Shown here in pieces: positions 10,857-21,504 of a DNA stretch of 64,000 bases (position 1 is its first letter; every line of letters starts with the position of its first letter). A model generated the notes under the pieces. It searched no databases. It had not been told where the DNA came from and saw only the letters and a program-made list of their open reading frames with translations. Source of the stretch: Escallonia rubra (Eukaryota > Streptophyta > Magnoliopsida > Escalloniales > Escalloniaceae). The DNA lies in assembly GCA_033065855.1 (NCBI GenBank), contig JAVXUO010002910.1, forward strand, positions 92,818 through 156,817, in the 5' to 3' direction. The translations under genes were made by a program, and so were the position numbers.

Positions 10857-13800
10857 ATGCCGCCGCGTGCAGCTAGAGGGGGTACTAGAGGCGGTCGTAG
10901 GGGTAATAATGTCACTGGGGTCAACGTGGAAGCAGAAGCCCCTCCTACTCCTTTGACTGCAGATACCATCAAGGCATTCAACCGTTTGAACTGTCCCACA
11001 TTTGTTAAGGCGGATAAGCCAGAGGATGCGGAGGCCTGGCTGAGCAAGTTAGAGAAGAGGTTTAAGCTTCTGAACATCACCGATCGTCAAAAAGTGGACC
11101 TCGCGGTGTACCAGTTGGAGAACGAGGCTGACCAGTGGTGGAAGATGGTCGAGAGAACTCTAACTGCAGAGGAGGAGCAGGCATTAACTTGGGATCGTTT
11201 CCAGGAGATATTTCTTGACAAATATTTCCCTAGAAATGTGAAGGATGATATGGTAGAGGAGTTTTTGAAACTGGAACAAGGGGAGGATGAAACAGTCAAG
11301 GATTATGAGGCCAGATTTGCCAGGTTGTCGAGGTTTGCAACACATGTTATAGATACTGAGGAGAGACGTGCAACAAGGTTGAAGAATGGACTAAAATATG
11401 GCATCCGAAAGTTCTTGACAGCTGTGACTCTAGACACGTATGGTCAGGTCCTGGATAAGGCTCAGAGAGTAGAGAAAGATGTTGAGGCCGGGCGCAAGTA
11501 TTACAGGGATCAAAGGCAGAAAAGAGGAAGAGAAGAAAGTAGCTCAAGGGACAAGGATGTGGTTCAGCAACCTAAGAGGAGGAACAACAATTTGGCTATC
11601 AAGGAACCTGCTCAGAATACTCAAAAGCCAACAGTAGCTTGCAAAACTTGTGGGAAGAACCATAGTGGTGTTTGTTATTGGGAGAGTGGTGCATGCTTTA
11701 ACTGCCAGCAGCAAGGACACAGGATCCGGGATTGCCCTCAGCCGCTCAAGCCCCAGTTTATTCAGGGTAGGGGACAGCAGAACCGGTTGCCGGGATCTAA
11801 TCAGGTGGCAACTACTCGGGCTCGAGCTTATGCCTTGACAGAGAAGGATGCCACTGCATCTAACGATGTAGTGACAGGTACATTTTGCATATGTTCATCT
11901 AGAGCCTATTGTTTAATTGACCCTGGTTCCACGTTTTCGTATGTCTCTACATCTTTTGCTCATCAGCTTGGTATTGAGTTACAATCCTTAGGTAGTGGGA
12001 TTTCTGTTAGTACTCCAGTTGGAGTTTCTTTTGATGCCTCCTCAGTTTATAGATCTTGTAATGTGAGAGTTGGTGATAGGGATCTACCTGCAGACCTTAT
12101 ACCGTTAGAGATGCATGATTTTGATGTGATTTTGGGCATGGACTGGTTGGCTGCCTATCATGCCAGAGTTGATTGCTACTTGAAACAAGTAGTGTTTTGC
12201 ATTCCCAGTCTGCCTGAATTAGTATGTCAGTGTTCTAGACCTGTTGCACCTCCTTGCACTATATCAGCATTAACAGCTAGAAGGCTTCTTAGGAAGGGTT
12301 GCATGGGGTTCTTAGCCCATGTTTATGATACACGTTCGTCTAGTGGGGATTTAAATAGTATTTCGGTTGTGAAGGATTTTGCAGATGTTTTCCCAGAAGA
12401 TCTCCCAGGGATTCCTCCAGATAGAGAGATAGAATTCTCTGTCGATCTTATTCCAGGGGCAACTCCTATTTCTAAGGCCCCGTATCGTATGGCTCCAGTG
12501 GAGCTAAAAGAGCTTAAGGTTCAGCTTCAAGATTTGTTAGATATGGGTTTTATTCGTCCAAGTGTTTCTCCTTGGGGTGCACCTGTGTTATTTGTTAAGA
12601 AGAAGGATGGGTCTATGAGAATGTGTATTGATTACAGGGAGTTAAATCGCATCACTGTGAGGAATAAGTATCCTTTACCAAGGATAGATGACTTGTTTGA
12701 TCAGTTGCAGGGAGCCCAATTCTTTTCGAAGATTGATTTGAGATCTGGTTACCACCAATTAAAGGTCAAGAAAGATGATATCCCCAAAACGGCTTTTAGA
12801 ACGAGGTATGGACATTATGAGTTTCTTGTTATGCCATTTGGTTTAACTAATGCCCCTGCCGCGTTTATGGATATGATGAACAGAGTGTTCAAACGATTCC
12901 TTGATCAGTTCGTGATCGTTTTTATTGATGATATCCTTATTTATTCAAGAAGTAGGGAAGAACATGAGCAACATTTGAGACAAGTTCTGCAGATACTAAG
13001 AGATCAGAAGCTTTATGCAAAATTCAAGAAGTGTGAATTTTGGCTAGAGCAAGTTTCTTTTCTAGGTCACGTAGTGACAAAGGATGGAATTTCTGTAGAT
13101 CCATCGAAAATAGAGGCCGTGGTGAATTGGAGTAAACCGACTTCTGTGACGGAGGTTCGTAGCTTTCTGGGACTAGCTGGGTATTATCGTCGTTTTGTTG
13201 AGGGATTCTCAAGCATTGCTAGCCCTTTGACTCAGTTGACTCAGAAAGGAGTTAAATTTGTTTGGTCAGAGGCTTGTGAGAAAAGTTTTCAGGAATTGAA
13301 GAACCGGTTGGTTTCAGCACCAGTTCTCGCACTACCTTCTGGTTCAGGTGGATTCGTTATTTATAGTGATGCCTCTTTGAAAGGGTTAGGTTGTGTTCTT
13401 ATGCAACATGGAAAGGTTATTGCATATGCTTCACGCCAGTTGAAAATTTATGAAAGGAACTACCCTACTCATGACTTAGAGCTTGCCGCAGTTGTGTTTG
13501 CACTTAAGATTTGGAGGCATTACCTTTATGGTGAGACATGTGAGATCTATACTGATCACAAGAGCCTTAAATATCTGTTCACTCAGAAGGAGTTGAATAT
13601 GAGGCAGCGTCGTTGGCTCGAGTTACTGAACGATTATGATTTCAAGATCCATTATCATCCGGGTAAGGCTAATGTAGTGGCTGACGCATTAAGTAGAAAG
13701 AGTTCGGGTAACTTAGCAGCTTTGATTACTCATCAGCCGCAGTTGTTAGCAGAGTTAGAGAGTTTGGAGTTAGAGATCCGAATTGGTGGTTCAGATGGAC

Positions 13801-15323
13801 AGTTGGCATATTTGCAGGTTGAACCTTCTATTATTGGGAGAATCAAGTCTTCTCAGATGAGTGACCCATACTTGGTTGGTATTGTAGAGGATGTGAAGGT
13901 TGGCAAACGACCTGAATTTCATCTTGAGGATGATGGTACTTTAAGGATGGGATCAAGGTTATGTGTCCCAGCAGTTTCAGAATTGAGGGCAGAATTGTTG
14001 AAGTCAGCTCATGATTCAGGTTTTGTTGTACATCCTGGTAGTACTAAGATGTATAGAGATCTTCGTGAGAACTTTTGGTGGAGTGGTATGAAGGTGGAGA
14101 TTGCAGATTTCGTATCGAGGTGTATGGTTTGCCAGCGGGTTAAGGCCGAGCATCAGCGACCTGCAGGTAAGTTACAGTCACTAGAGGTTCCCCAGTGGAA
14201 GTGGGAACATGTGACCATGGACTTTATAGTTGGCTTACCGAGGACCTCGTGTAAGCATGATGCAGTCTGGGTTATTGTTGACCGTTTGACCAAATCCGCA
14301 CATTTCCTTGCTATTTGTGCCAACTATACTACTGAGAGGTTGTCTAAGCTATATATTCAGGAGATAATTAGGCTACACGGGGTGCCAATATCTATTGTAT
14401 CTGACAGAGACCCACATTTCACATCTCGTTTCTGGACTAGTCTGCACAAGGCTTTAGGCACTCGTCTGGATTTTAGTACGGCTTTTCATCCACAGACAGA
14501 TGGTCAGTCTGAGCGTACTATTCAGACCCTGGAGGATATGTTACGTGCTTGTTCGTTAGATCTTCAAGGAAATTGGGATGCGCATTTGCCTTTGATTGAA
14601 TTTGCCTATAACAATAGTTATCAGGCAAGTATTGAGATGGCTCCGTTCGAGGCTTTATACGGGCGTAGATGTCGATCACCTACATGTTGGTATGAGGTTG
14701 GTGAGCGAAGCTTATTGGGACCCGAGGTTGTTCAAGATACTTCGGACAAGATAAAATTAATTAGAGATCGTATGCGTGTAGCGCAGAGTCGCCAGAGAAG
14801 CTACGCCAACAATCGTCGTCGGGATTTAGAGTTCGAGATTGGTGATCATGTCTTTTTGCGAGTTTCACCATGGAAGGGCTTGATGAGGTTTGGAAGAAAG
14901 GGAAAGTTGAGTCCTAGATATGTTGGACCTTATGAGGTTTTGGATAGAGTTGGCCCTGTTGCTTATCGTGTTGCCTTGCCCCCGGATATGTCTCGTGTGC
15001 ATAATGTTTTTCATGTGTCTGTTTTGAGGAAGTACGTGCACGACCCATCCCATGTTGTGGAGTACGAGCCTTCACTTATTCGTGAGGACCTATCAGTGGA
15101 GGAGCAGCCTGTCGAGATTTTAGGCAAACGAGATAAGATTTTGCGTACCAAGGCTATACCTTTGGTAAAAGTGCTTTGGAGGAACCATGCTGTGGAGGAG
15201 GCGACGTGGGAACTCGAGGAATTGATGAGAAAGAAGTATCCATTCTTGTTCGATAACTTGAGGTACGAAAATTTCGAGGACGAAAATTTTATAAGTAGGA
15301 GAGGATATAAGACCCCAAAATAA
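10857..15323 (+). CDS. Gag-pol polyprotein, 1488 aa, intact
   Basis: Makes capsid and the enzymes that copy the element RNA into DNA and insert it. Domains by approximate residue: retrotransposon gag 40-230; zinc knuckle [14 protein letters not shown] near 280; protease with [10 protein letters not shown] near 353; reverse transcriptase 530-700 with CIDYRELN and FIDDILIYS near 688; RNase H with [10 protein letters not shown] near 835 and TDHKSLKYL near 897; integrase zinc finger H-H-C-C 1050-1092; catalytic core with MDFIVGLPR (1120), [10 protein letters not shown] (1180) and TDGQSERT (1214); chromodomain-like end [15 protein letters not shown] near 1445. Gag and pol share one frame without a stop. 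The ATG at 10857 is the first in this frame after the primer site. The stop lies 18 bp inside the right LTR. Confidence 0.97.
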   Translation: MPPRAARGGTRGGRRGNNVTGVNVEAEAPPTPLTADTIKAFNRLNCPTFVKADKPEDAEAWLSKLEKRFKLLNITDRQKVDLAVYQLENEADQWWKMVERTLTAEEEQALTWDRFQEIFLDKYFPRNVKDDMVEEFLKLEQGEDETVKDYEARFARLSRFATHVIDTEERRATRLKNGLKYGIRKFLTAVTLDTYGQVLDKAQRVEKDVEAGRKYYRDQRQKRGREESSSRDKDVVQQPKRRNNNLAIKEPAQNTQKPTVACKTCGKNHSGVCYWESGACFNCQQQGHRIRDCPQPLKPQFIQGRGQQNRLPGSNQVATTRARAYALTEKDATASNDVVTGTFCICSSRAYCLIDPGSTFSYVSTSFAHQLGIELQSLGSGISVSTPVGVSFDASSVYRSCNVRVGDRDLPADLIPLEMHDFDVILGMDWLAAYHARVDCYLKQVVFCIPSLPELVCQCSRPVAPPCTISALTARRLLRKGCMGFLAHVYDTRSSSGDLNSISVVKDFADVFPEDLPGIPPDREIEFSVDLIPGATPISKAPYRMAPVELKELKVQLQDLLDMGFIRPSVSPWGAPVLFVKKKDGSMRMCIDYRELNRITVRNKYPLPRIDDLFDQLQGAQFFSKIDLRSGYHQLKVKKDDIPKTAFRTRYGHYEFLVMPFGLTNAPAAFMDMMNRVFKRFLDQFVIVFIDDILIYSRSREEHEQHLRQVLQILRDQKLYAKFKKCEFWLEQVSFLGHVVTKDGISVDPSKIEAVVNWSKPTSVTEVRSFLGLAGYYRRFVEGFSSIASPLTQLTQKGVKFVWSEACEKSFQELKNRLVSAPVLALPSGSGGFVIYSDASLKGLGCVLMQHGKVIAYASRQLKIYERNYPTHDLELAAVVFALKIWRHYLYGETCEIYTDHKSLKYLFTQKELNMRQRRWLELLNDYDFKIHYHPGKANVVADALSRKSSGNLAALITHQPQLLAELESLELEIRIGGSDGQLAYLQVEPSIIGRIKSSQMSDPYLVGIVEDVKVGKRPEFHLEDDGTLRMGSRLCVPAVSELRAELLKSAHDSGFVVHPGSTKMYRDLRENFWWSGMKVEIADFVSRCMVCQRVKAEHQRPAGKLQSLEVPQWKWEHVTMDFIVGLPRTSCKHDAVWVIVDRLTKSAHFLAICANYTTERLSKLYIQEIIRLHGVPISIVSDRDPHFTSRFWTSLHKALGTRLDFSTAFHPQTDGQSERTIQTLEDMLRACSLDLQGNWDAHLPLIEFAYNNSYQASIEMAPFEALYGRRCRSPTCWYEVGERSLLGPEVVQDTSDKIKLIRDRMRVAQSRQRSYANNRRRDLEFEIGDHVFLRVSPWKGLMRFGRKGKLSPRYVGPYEVLDRVGPVAYRVALPPDMSRVHNVFHVSVLRKYVHDPSHVVEYEPSLIREDLSVEEQPVEILGKRDKILRTKAIPLVKVLWRNHAVEEATWELEELMRKKYPFLFDNLRYENFEDENFISRRGYKTPK
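15293..15305 (+). other. Polypurine tract
   Basis: AAGTAGGAGAGGA immediately before the right LTR, the usual primer for plus-strand DNA synthesis. It overlaps the 3' end of gag-pol. Confidence 0.8.
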
Positions 15324-17131
15324 CGAGTAATTTAATTATTGTTATATTTAGAGTATCTTTGCAAATTTAATTATTTTTGGGGTATTTTAGAATAAGTAAT
15401 GAATATTTAGGGGTCTTTTAATTATTTATCAAACTTAGAGACTTTTAAGGGCTAGCCAAGTCTGTTTACGATATATTCAATTTTGGTTACAGAGAAATAG
15501 AAGAAGGAGAAAACTAGGGTTTTGGAGGATTGCAATCTTTTGTGCACAATTGGTAAGATTCTTGAACCCACTTTTGATTATAAGGATGAATTAGATGATA
15601 TTAGAATTGTGGTTGTTAAGATTTTAACGTAAGTGGGTTAATTATAATATTTAGGTTTTGTGATTTTCGGAAGCGATCGCAATTTGGTGAAGACTATTAT
15701 ATAGATTTGAGGTAAGGGTTACACGTATTACATCTACTTCCATGAAATTGATACCTTTAATTATTCGTACTCAAGTGTGTTCACGTTTTAATAATTTCTA
15801 CACCGATAGCAAGAGTCGGTTGCTGCTCTTTTGGGAAAATTTCTAGTTGTTCGGTCAACGTGCTAAAGCTGCAATTCTTTCGTTAATTGCATGTTTGTTT
15901 CACTGTCTTGGTACCGGCGCACCATTGATTTGTGTGCCTTTTGATTATCTTCGTTGTTCATAATAGTAGAACGATTATTTGTTCTCCAGGTATATTGCTT
16001 GACAACCGTACTATTTCTGTCAAATTCTTTCAAGTTCAACCCAAGTCAGTCCACGTGTTAGAATGTGGCTGGTGGAAGGCAAACATTTTCAGCCCATTTT
16101 AGGCGTGCAATGCCCCTGGTGTAGTGCCACGTGTCGACTTTTTGTGGTGCAACATATTTTAGTAAACCTTTTTGGCCCATATTTTGATATTTCAAGATTT
16201 TATGATCATCCGAACTCAGATTCAAGCGACTCAACTTCCATTGAACTCGTCATTTTGTCCTCTTCGATTCGAGTCTAATATCGGGTATTTTTAGAAATCA
16301 TTGAACTATCATTTTTTGAAGTTCAAAGTTTAGTGTTCAGTTGCTTTATACATTTGAGAGGCTTTGATGTCCAATGGACCACTTTGAGTTGAACTAATAT
16401 TTAGAACCTTCACATACTTAGGTTAACGTGATGCCATGAGATGATATGGCAATTGCTACCGGTATGCAACTTTGACTTAGAACCTCCGCGTGCTTAGGTT
16501 AACGTGCTTTACAGTGACGTGTTACGTGATTGTATTGTTTTGATTATTAGTTCAATTATTTGATTATGACCTTTTGACTTTGATTCGACCTTTGATGGGT
16601 TAATATCCCGTAATGAGATTTGTCGTGCCAAGATTTACTATCGTCTTTGCACCTTGTTTTCGTATGTTTCGTTTTGACTCAGCTACATATTATTGGATAC
16701 CTGCGTTGTACTCTGTGGGTGTGTGCGTGTGATCTTTACTGGGCTTTGTGCTCACCCCCCCTTTCTCCTCCCATTTCAGGTATTTAAGCTGAGACATCGG
16801 TAGATGAGTTATCTATAAGCATGAGTCAGAATTGATCTTTAATTGTAGACTCTTTTTTTTAGTGACTTGAAAACGAGAACTTGTAATAGTTTGATTAAGT
16901 AGTTTTTGGTAACCCCAATGTTTGGGAAGTGACTATTGTTATTAGATTTCCGCTGCATTTATTAGACTTTGAGGATAAATACAAATGCTTTTGATTTGGG
17001 ATACATTTAGAGCTCTGATTATTCATTTTGAGGTCATATTTTGGTAAGATGCTTTGGACATTATATTTCTCGTAAGTAGGAATATTTTGAAATAGTCTGT
17101 GTAGGTCCGCCTTCGGGTCGGGGGCGTGACA
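15306..17131 (+). repeat. Right LTR of the chromovirus
   Basis: 1826 bp and nearly identical to the left LTR. Its first two bases are TA where the left LTR has TG. The other differences are scattered between 15728 and 16903, plus two fewer C in the C run near 16755. Confidence 0.97.
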
Positions 17132-17136
17132 GGTGT

Positions 17137-19628
17137 CCTGTCACCGGAGGTAGCTGGACTAGCTACCGGTTTAGAGCGGCGGCGGTTAAGCTTGAAGGTT
17201 ACCAATAATCTCATTGGTATCAATTTGTTTAGGGCTGATGGAGGAAAGGTTCTTGTAGTCTTTTGTTGTTTATTTCCTCTTTGCTTTAATAGGGTCGTTT
17301 AGAATTAGAGTAGGAGTTGGTCGGGGCAGGCTATAGGGGGATGGGGCCTCTCGAGGGCGAGGGGGGTGCACAGGCCCCCGGAGGGGTTGGCCACGCCACC
17401 GGGGAGTGGGGGAGGGGGGAATTGTTGGGTCCTCTTTTCTATTAGGTTTCACATCCAGTAGTTGTGCCTTTATTACATTTTCCTTTTGATGATGCAATTA
17501 TTCCTGTTGTTGCAGCGTTTACGACCATGGCGCTCTTTATAACGGGTTCTCTCCTGATCGTGCTGCCTCTTGCGGTTATTTGTTTCCAATTATACTTTTT
17601 GTCTTAGTTTGGCATATGTTCTCTTTTTACTTTTATTTTTTTTGTGTTAGTGGATGTCTTGCTTGTTGTTTTAGTTCTTGGTTTTTCATTTCACGTCTAC
17701 ATTATTGTGTGGAGCATGAGTTTTCGTATTTTGCTTATACATGGGGTACAATTATTTTAATGGCTGCTTTCGACCTGAGTGTTTTGTTGTTGTTGTTGTT
17801 GTTGCAGATCCTTCAATTAAATTTTATTAATGACTAAGCGGCGGGATAATAAAGTTAGGCGCTACCGTCTGTCTTATGTCTTAAGGTTCAAATGAAGTTC
17901 TTTTCCTCGTAATATACTCCCCTTTTATTGATTAAGAGAGAAAAAAAAAAGAAATAGAATAAGTGGAGAGTGCAAAAGCCCATGGTCCACAAGTCATGTA
18001 ACCAGCCACACACTACATAGGCCCGTGGAACTCCCGGCAGATTTAGAAGTTCTGTGGCGGGTCTGAAAAATCGTTGAATCCAAAGACTTTTTGATGTGGC
18101 AGCGAAGGAGTGTTAAAGATAAGCCAAGGCTTATCAAATAAGCTGCATTGAAGTAGGCTACTACTTGGAACTTCCCATGGAATTCTGCAATAAAAAGTAC
18201 AAGGAGCAAAGAAAAGTAGAGATTATATTCGGAAAAGATTTGAAAGTTTCGTGGTGAAAAATTAGGCATTCCTTGTACCGATTTTCAGAAACTTACATAT
18301 GCAAACCGATTGCTGATTCGAGATAGTATCATCTCTCTCTAGTTCATAGTAAATGTATTAAGTCACACTATAGCTGCATCGTGCAATAAGATGCCGTAAA
18401 TTTGCAACTATTTCTATGTTCATTGTTTGTGGTTTCCCTAGGCTATCACTTAATGATGTGGACGTAATTAATAATTGACCTTTACTCAATTGAAAATTTT
18501 AATGTACTCTACAAAAACGCAATAAAAATCGTCATATAATGAGATTTACCGACACTTATTTTCTGTTAAATAATTGCACAGAAAGTTTGTCAGCAAGCAC
18601 CCACAGAGGTGCCCAAAGTATTGAATCAGTGAAAACCCAGAATGCACAAAGTTGGAGGAAGGCAACATTGGCGTGAGAGTGGTAATCACGCATGAAAACA
18701 GGAAATTTTTGCAGATTTTTTTGTATTTTGAAAAGAATATTTGCACAAAACTGGATTCAGAAAGAAGTGCATAAGAGGTGGCAACGCGCAAAATGATATC
18801 ATTTTAGCAGCATGCAAGGCAATATTATTTACTCTAGAGGCCACTTCTTTTTGGGCATAAATGTTCGAAAGATATTAGTTGCTCTAAACGGAGATTCGTT
18901 AATAATCAGATGAGACAATTAGAGGTAGTCCAAAATTTGGCAAAAATTACTGGGTTCGTAAGAGAAATTGAGTCTTGGATAGATGTCCCTTGGTATAACG
19001 CCCATCCTAAATAATCTAGCCCCTTCTCATTGAACGATAAAATTTATTTTCTCACTAAACGATAAAATTTATTTTTGTGAAGTAGAGAACAACAAGTCTA
19101 ATATATAGGTCAATGTCCTATCCTGATAGGAGGCGTAAAACTGTCTTGGTTAAATAAGCACGAAATTAAAGCACATGGCACGGGGAACACACACTTGGTA
19201 TGCTCAACATGTATTTCATGAAGGAATAGCACAGAGAATACGGAACACTCCTGTTATGCGGAACATGCATGTCTTGTACCTTCATTTTCAAGAGCAATAT
19301 ACATATTCCGGAATTAATATCTAGAAAAATAAAATAGGTAACAAATTGGCTGTCAAAGCCAACCAAATAAATGAATTTCTTTCTTGTCATTCTTCACTTT
19401 TTTTTTCTTTTCTAACTACCGAATGAAAGATAGTATCAAGCAAAAGAGGAAAGAGCCATATATATCATTCCTGAAGTCACATGATAACAAGACTTTGTTT
19501 TTTTACTTTTCGAATGAGCTTTGCTACACCTGAATCTGTATAAAAACTATAAAAAATTGTACATACAAAATACGTGAGAAGAAAATATTGAAGTTGTCAT
19601 GACCGACACATTATATGCACCTATTATC
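17137..19628. other. Unassigned region between two retrotransposons
   Basis: No gene recognised. 17137-17295 is an open stretch (VLSPEVAGLATGLERRRLS and onward). 17310-17420 is a GC-rich run of GGGG and GGCC words. 17500-17850 is T-rich and ends in a (TTG)n tract at 17784-17804, followed by AAATTTTATTAATGA, which could be the 3' tail of a degraded LINE, but no LINE protein was found. 17994-18269 and 18546-18791 hold minus-strand frames without recognisable motifs. 19034-19076 repeats AACGATAAAATTTATTTT twice. Confidence 0.4.
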
Positions 19629-20096
19629 GGCAAAAGAATTTGACAAACGATCAACCCATGAAGCCCAATCAATATGAATTAGGGTTGGCCAAGATCTAAT
19701 CGGCAAACCAGATTCATGCCAACCTTTCCAATTCAAAAAGGGCGAATTGAGTAGCAACTTCTATGAGTCATCAATTGGATATCCTTTTAAAGGTTGGGGC
19801 CTAACCCTAAAAGACGGGCCCAAAATATGAGGGCTGATAAGCTTCTGGCGTTTCTTGTAAGGAATCAGAACACGAGCATCGATGGGATCAACATGGGTCG
19901 TAAGGGCACTAACACCCCATCGAGGGTTAGGAGGACAATCGACCCCTTCACCCTCATCTCCTCGTGGACTATTTTCTTTACCATGATTCTTGAAGGGTGT
20001 AAGGAAGGAGTAAGTAGAGATTCTAGCGTTTGCTGTAATAAAGAAATATGAAGATATGCTGATAAAACAGCTTGAAAATGAGTAAATAGAGTTCAA
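19629..20096 (-). pseudogene. Antisense plant mobile domain-like gene, first copy (truncated)
   Basis: On the minus strand it reads RGDEGEGVDC, HVDPIDARVLIPYKK, ISPHILGPSFRVRPQPL and then LSNSFA. It matches the longer copy at 27813-28585, but homology ends at 19629, where the second copy continues into the domain-like part. It is broken by a 4-bp deletion near the start (frameshift around 19970) and a TAG after YPIDDS (near 19760). Where the second copy has a stop (HAD then TAG), this copy keeps Trp. Confidence 0.65.
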
Positions 20097-20194
20097 TTTA
20101 AACTCAACCTCATTTTAACGATTGAAAGCTGGAGCGTTAGAGGTTGAGCCGAAGACAGTAATTAACTCGCACGACTATACACGTCATGTGAGTT

Positions 20195-20205
20195 AAGGGG
20201 GGAAA
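20195..20205 (+). other. Polypurine tract before TAT LTR, first copy
   Basis: AAGGGGGGAAA directly before the LTR start. The same tract precedes the second LTR. Confidence 0.8.
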
Positions 20206-20979
20206 TGTTGGCACAATCATATTCACGACAAATAATACACAGACACGTGGCATGATGACAACCGCAAAAAGTGCCTTGATAAGGGAAGTGGAAAGAGGCA
20301 TGTCTGTTACGGTTATCATCAGTTACCGAATGTGGAATTAAAGATAAGTGAATAAAAAGAGTACGCGGGAAGCAAAAATTTGAATGACCAGTACAAGGAA
20401 GAAAACCGCCAAAAGGTACAACAAAATCGGCAATATCGGACAACGTGAAGACAGATCAAACAAATCGATAGCAGCGGTTGATAGATGGTTTCTAGAATAG
20501 ACAATTGTCAGCACGGCTGAAGAGACTTCGGATGGAAACGGCCGATCGTGGAGCCTAAGAAGTTATTCTTAATAAAGACAAGGATGGGCTGTTACAGAAA
20601 AGAGACAGTTACGAATGATGCAAGTATAAAAGGAAGGCATACCAACAGGAACAGTGGTCGTCAATCCACAAACAAAAATTAAATATTAGGAAGATAGTCT
20701 GCTATGTTTTAACTTTCTCTCTTAGATAGTTTCTTAGATGATTTGTCTTGTATCGATAGGAAGTAGTGTATGTTGCCATAATTGTGTTCGTTGTATTGTA
20801 AAGATTGTCTTCATCATTTCAGTGGGCGTATCAGTCGTAGATTTGTTAAGTATTATGTCATCAGTTAGTTTTCATTTTTAGCGAAGTCCTCAGGCCCGAG
20901 AGGTAAAATGATCCCACATTGTTCATCGATTGTGTTGCATTCGCACGATCAATAATGAGTTTTCCCAACAGTGCAAATA
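20206..20979 (+). repeat. TAT-type LTR, first copy
   Basis: 774 bp, starting TGTTGGCACAA after the polypurine tract and ending GTGCAAATA directly before the primer site. The second LTR ends GCAAACA, so the CA end is mutated to TA here. The two LTRs differ at several percent of positions, making them much older than the 8848-17131 pair. Confidence 0.85.
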
Positions 20980-20998
20980 TTGGCACGCCCGGTGGGAC
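20980..20998 (+). other. Primer-binding site of TAT-type element
   Basis: TTGGCACGCCCGGTGGGAC directly follows the LTR. A nearly identical site is used by the minus-strand element at 34549-34568. It is the conserved position and style of TAT-lineage primer sites; the matching tRNA was not identified. Confidence 0.75.
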
Positions 20999-21504
20999 AC
21001 TGATAGCTAAAAAAGAAAATTATGCCAAGCACACGTAGTAATGCTGTATGGTTGCATGGCATCAGTAATGGTACCGAGATTCCAAATACCAACAATGGTG
21101 AAAATTTAGGAGAAGAAAGAAACGTTCAAGCCACTCATGGCATGAATAGAAATGATAGTGTGAACGCCAACGTTCAAAAACTCGGGAAATGTCAATGGAG
21201 GAAGTTCCAGTAATAGGGTGAGTCTTGATATGGAGAGGCCAGACACTGGCCGTAATGGCCTGACTTTGATGCAAGCGATGAACCAGGTTAGTTCATCAAC
21301 CCAGGAATTTATGAATATGGTGTCTCAATTTATGACCTTCATGCAAAACCAAAACTTGGTTTTGAACAAAATGGCCAGGGATCAAAATTTGTTCAGTTCT
21401 AAGATAGTAGATGAAGTGAGATGAGTGTCAGAGGAAAGAGATGCCTCTGAAAGAGAAATGATTAAAGGTCTATCCGGAGAAATCCGAAAACAGACCTCCT
21501 CTAA

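Larger units (their letters stand above)
8848..17131 (+). mobile_element. Complete Ty3/gypsy LTR retrotransposon, chromovirus (Tekay/Del-like)
   Basis: All parts are present in order: 5-bp target duplication GGTGT (8843-8847 and 17132-17136), left LTR, primer-binding site for initiator tRNA-Met, one intact gag-pol frame, polypurine tract and right LTR. The order protease, RT, RNase H, integrase and the C-terminal chromodomain-like block identify a chromovirus; long LTRs and the C-terminal sequence suggest the Tekay/Del clade. The LTRs differ at about 11 positions plus a 2-bp change in a C run, so the insertion is recent. Confidence 0.97.

Noticed and set aside
17500-17850. LINE 3' end with (TTG)n tail
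   Set aside because: No RT or endonuclease remnant and no target duplication; kept only as a possibility in the region note.
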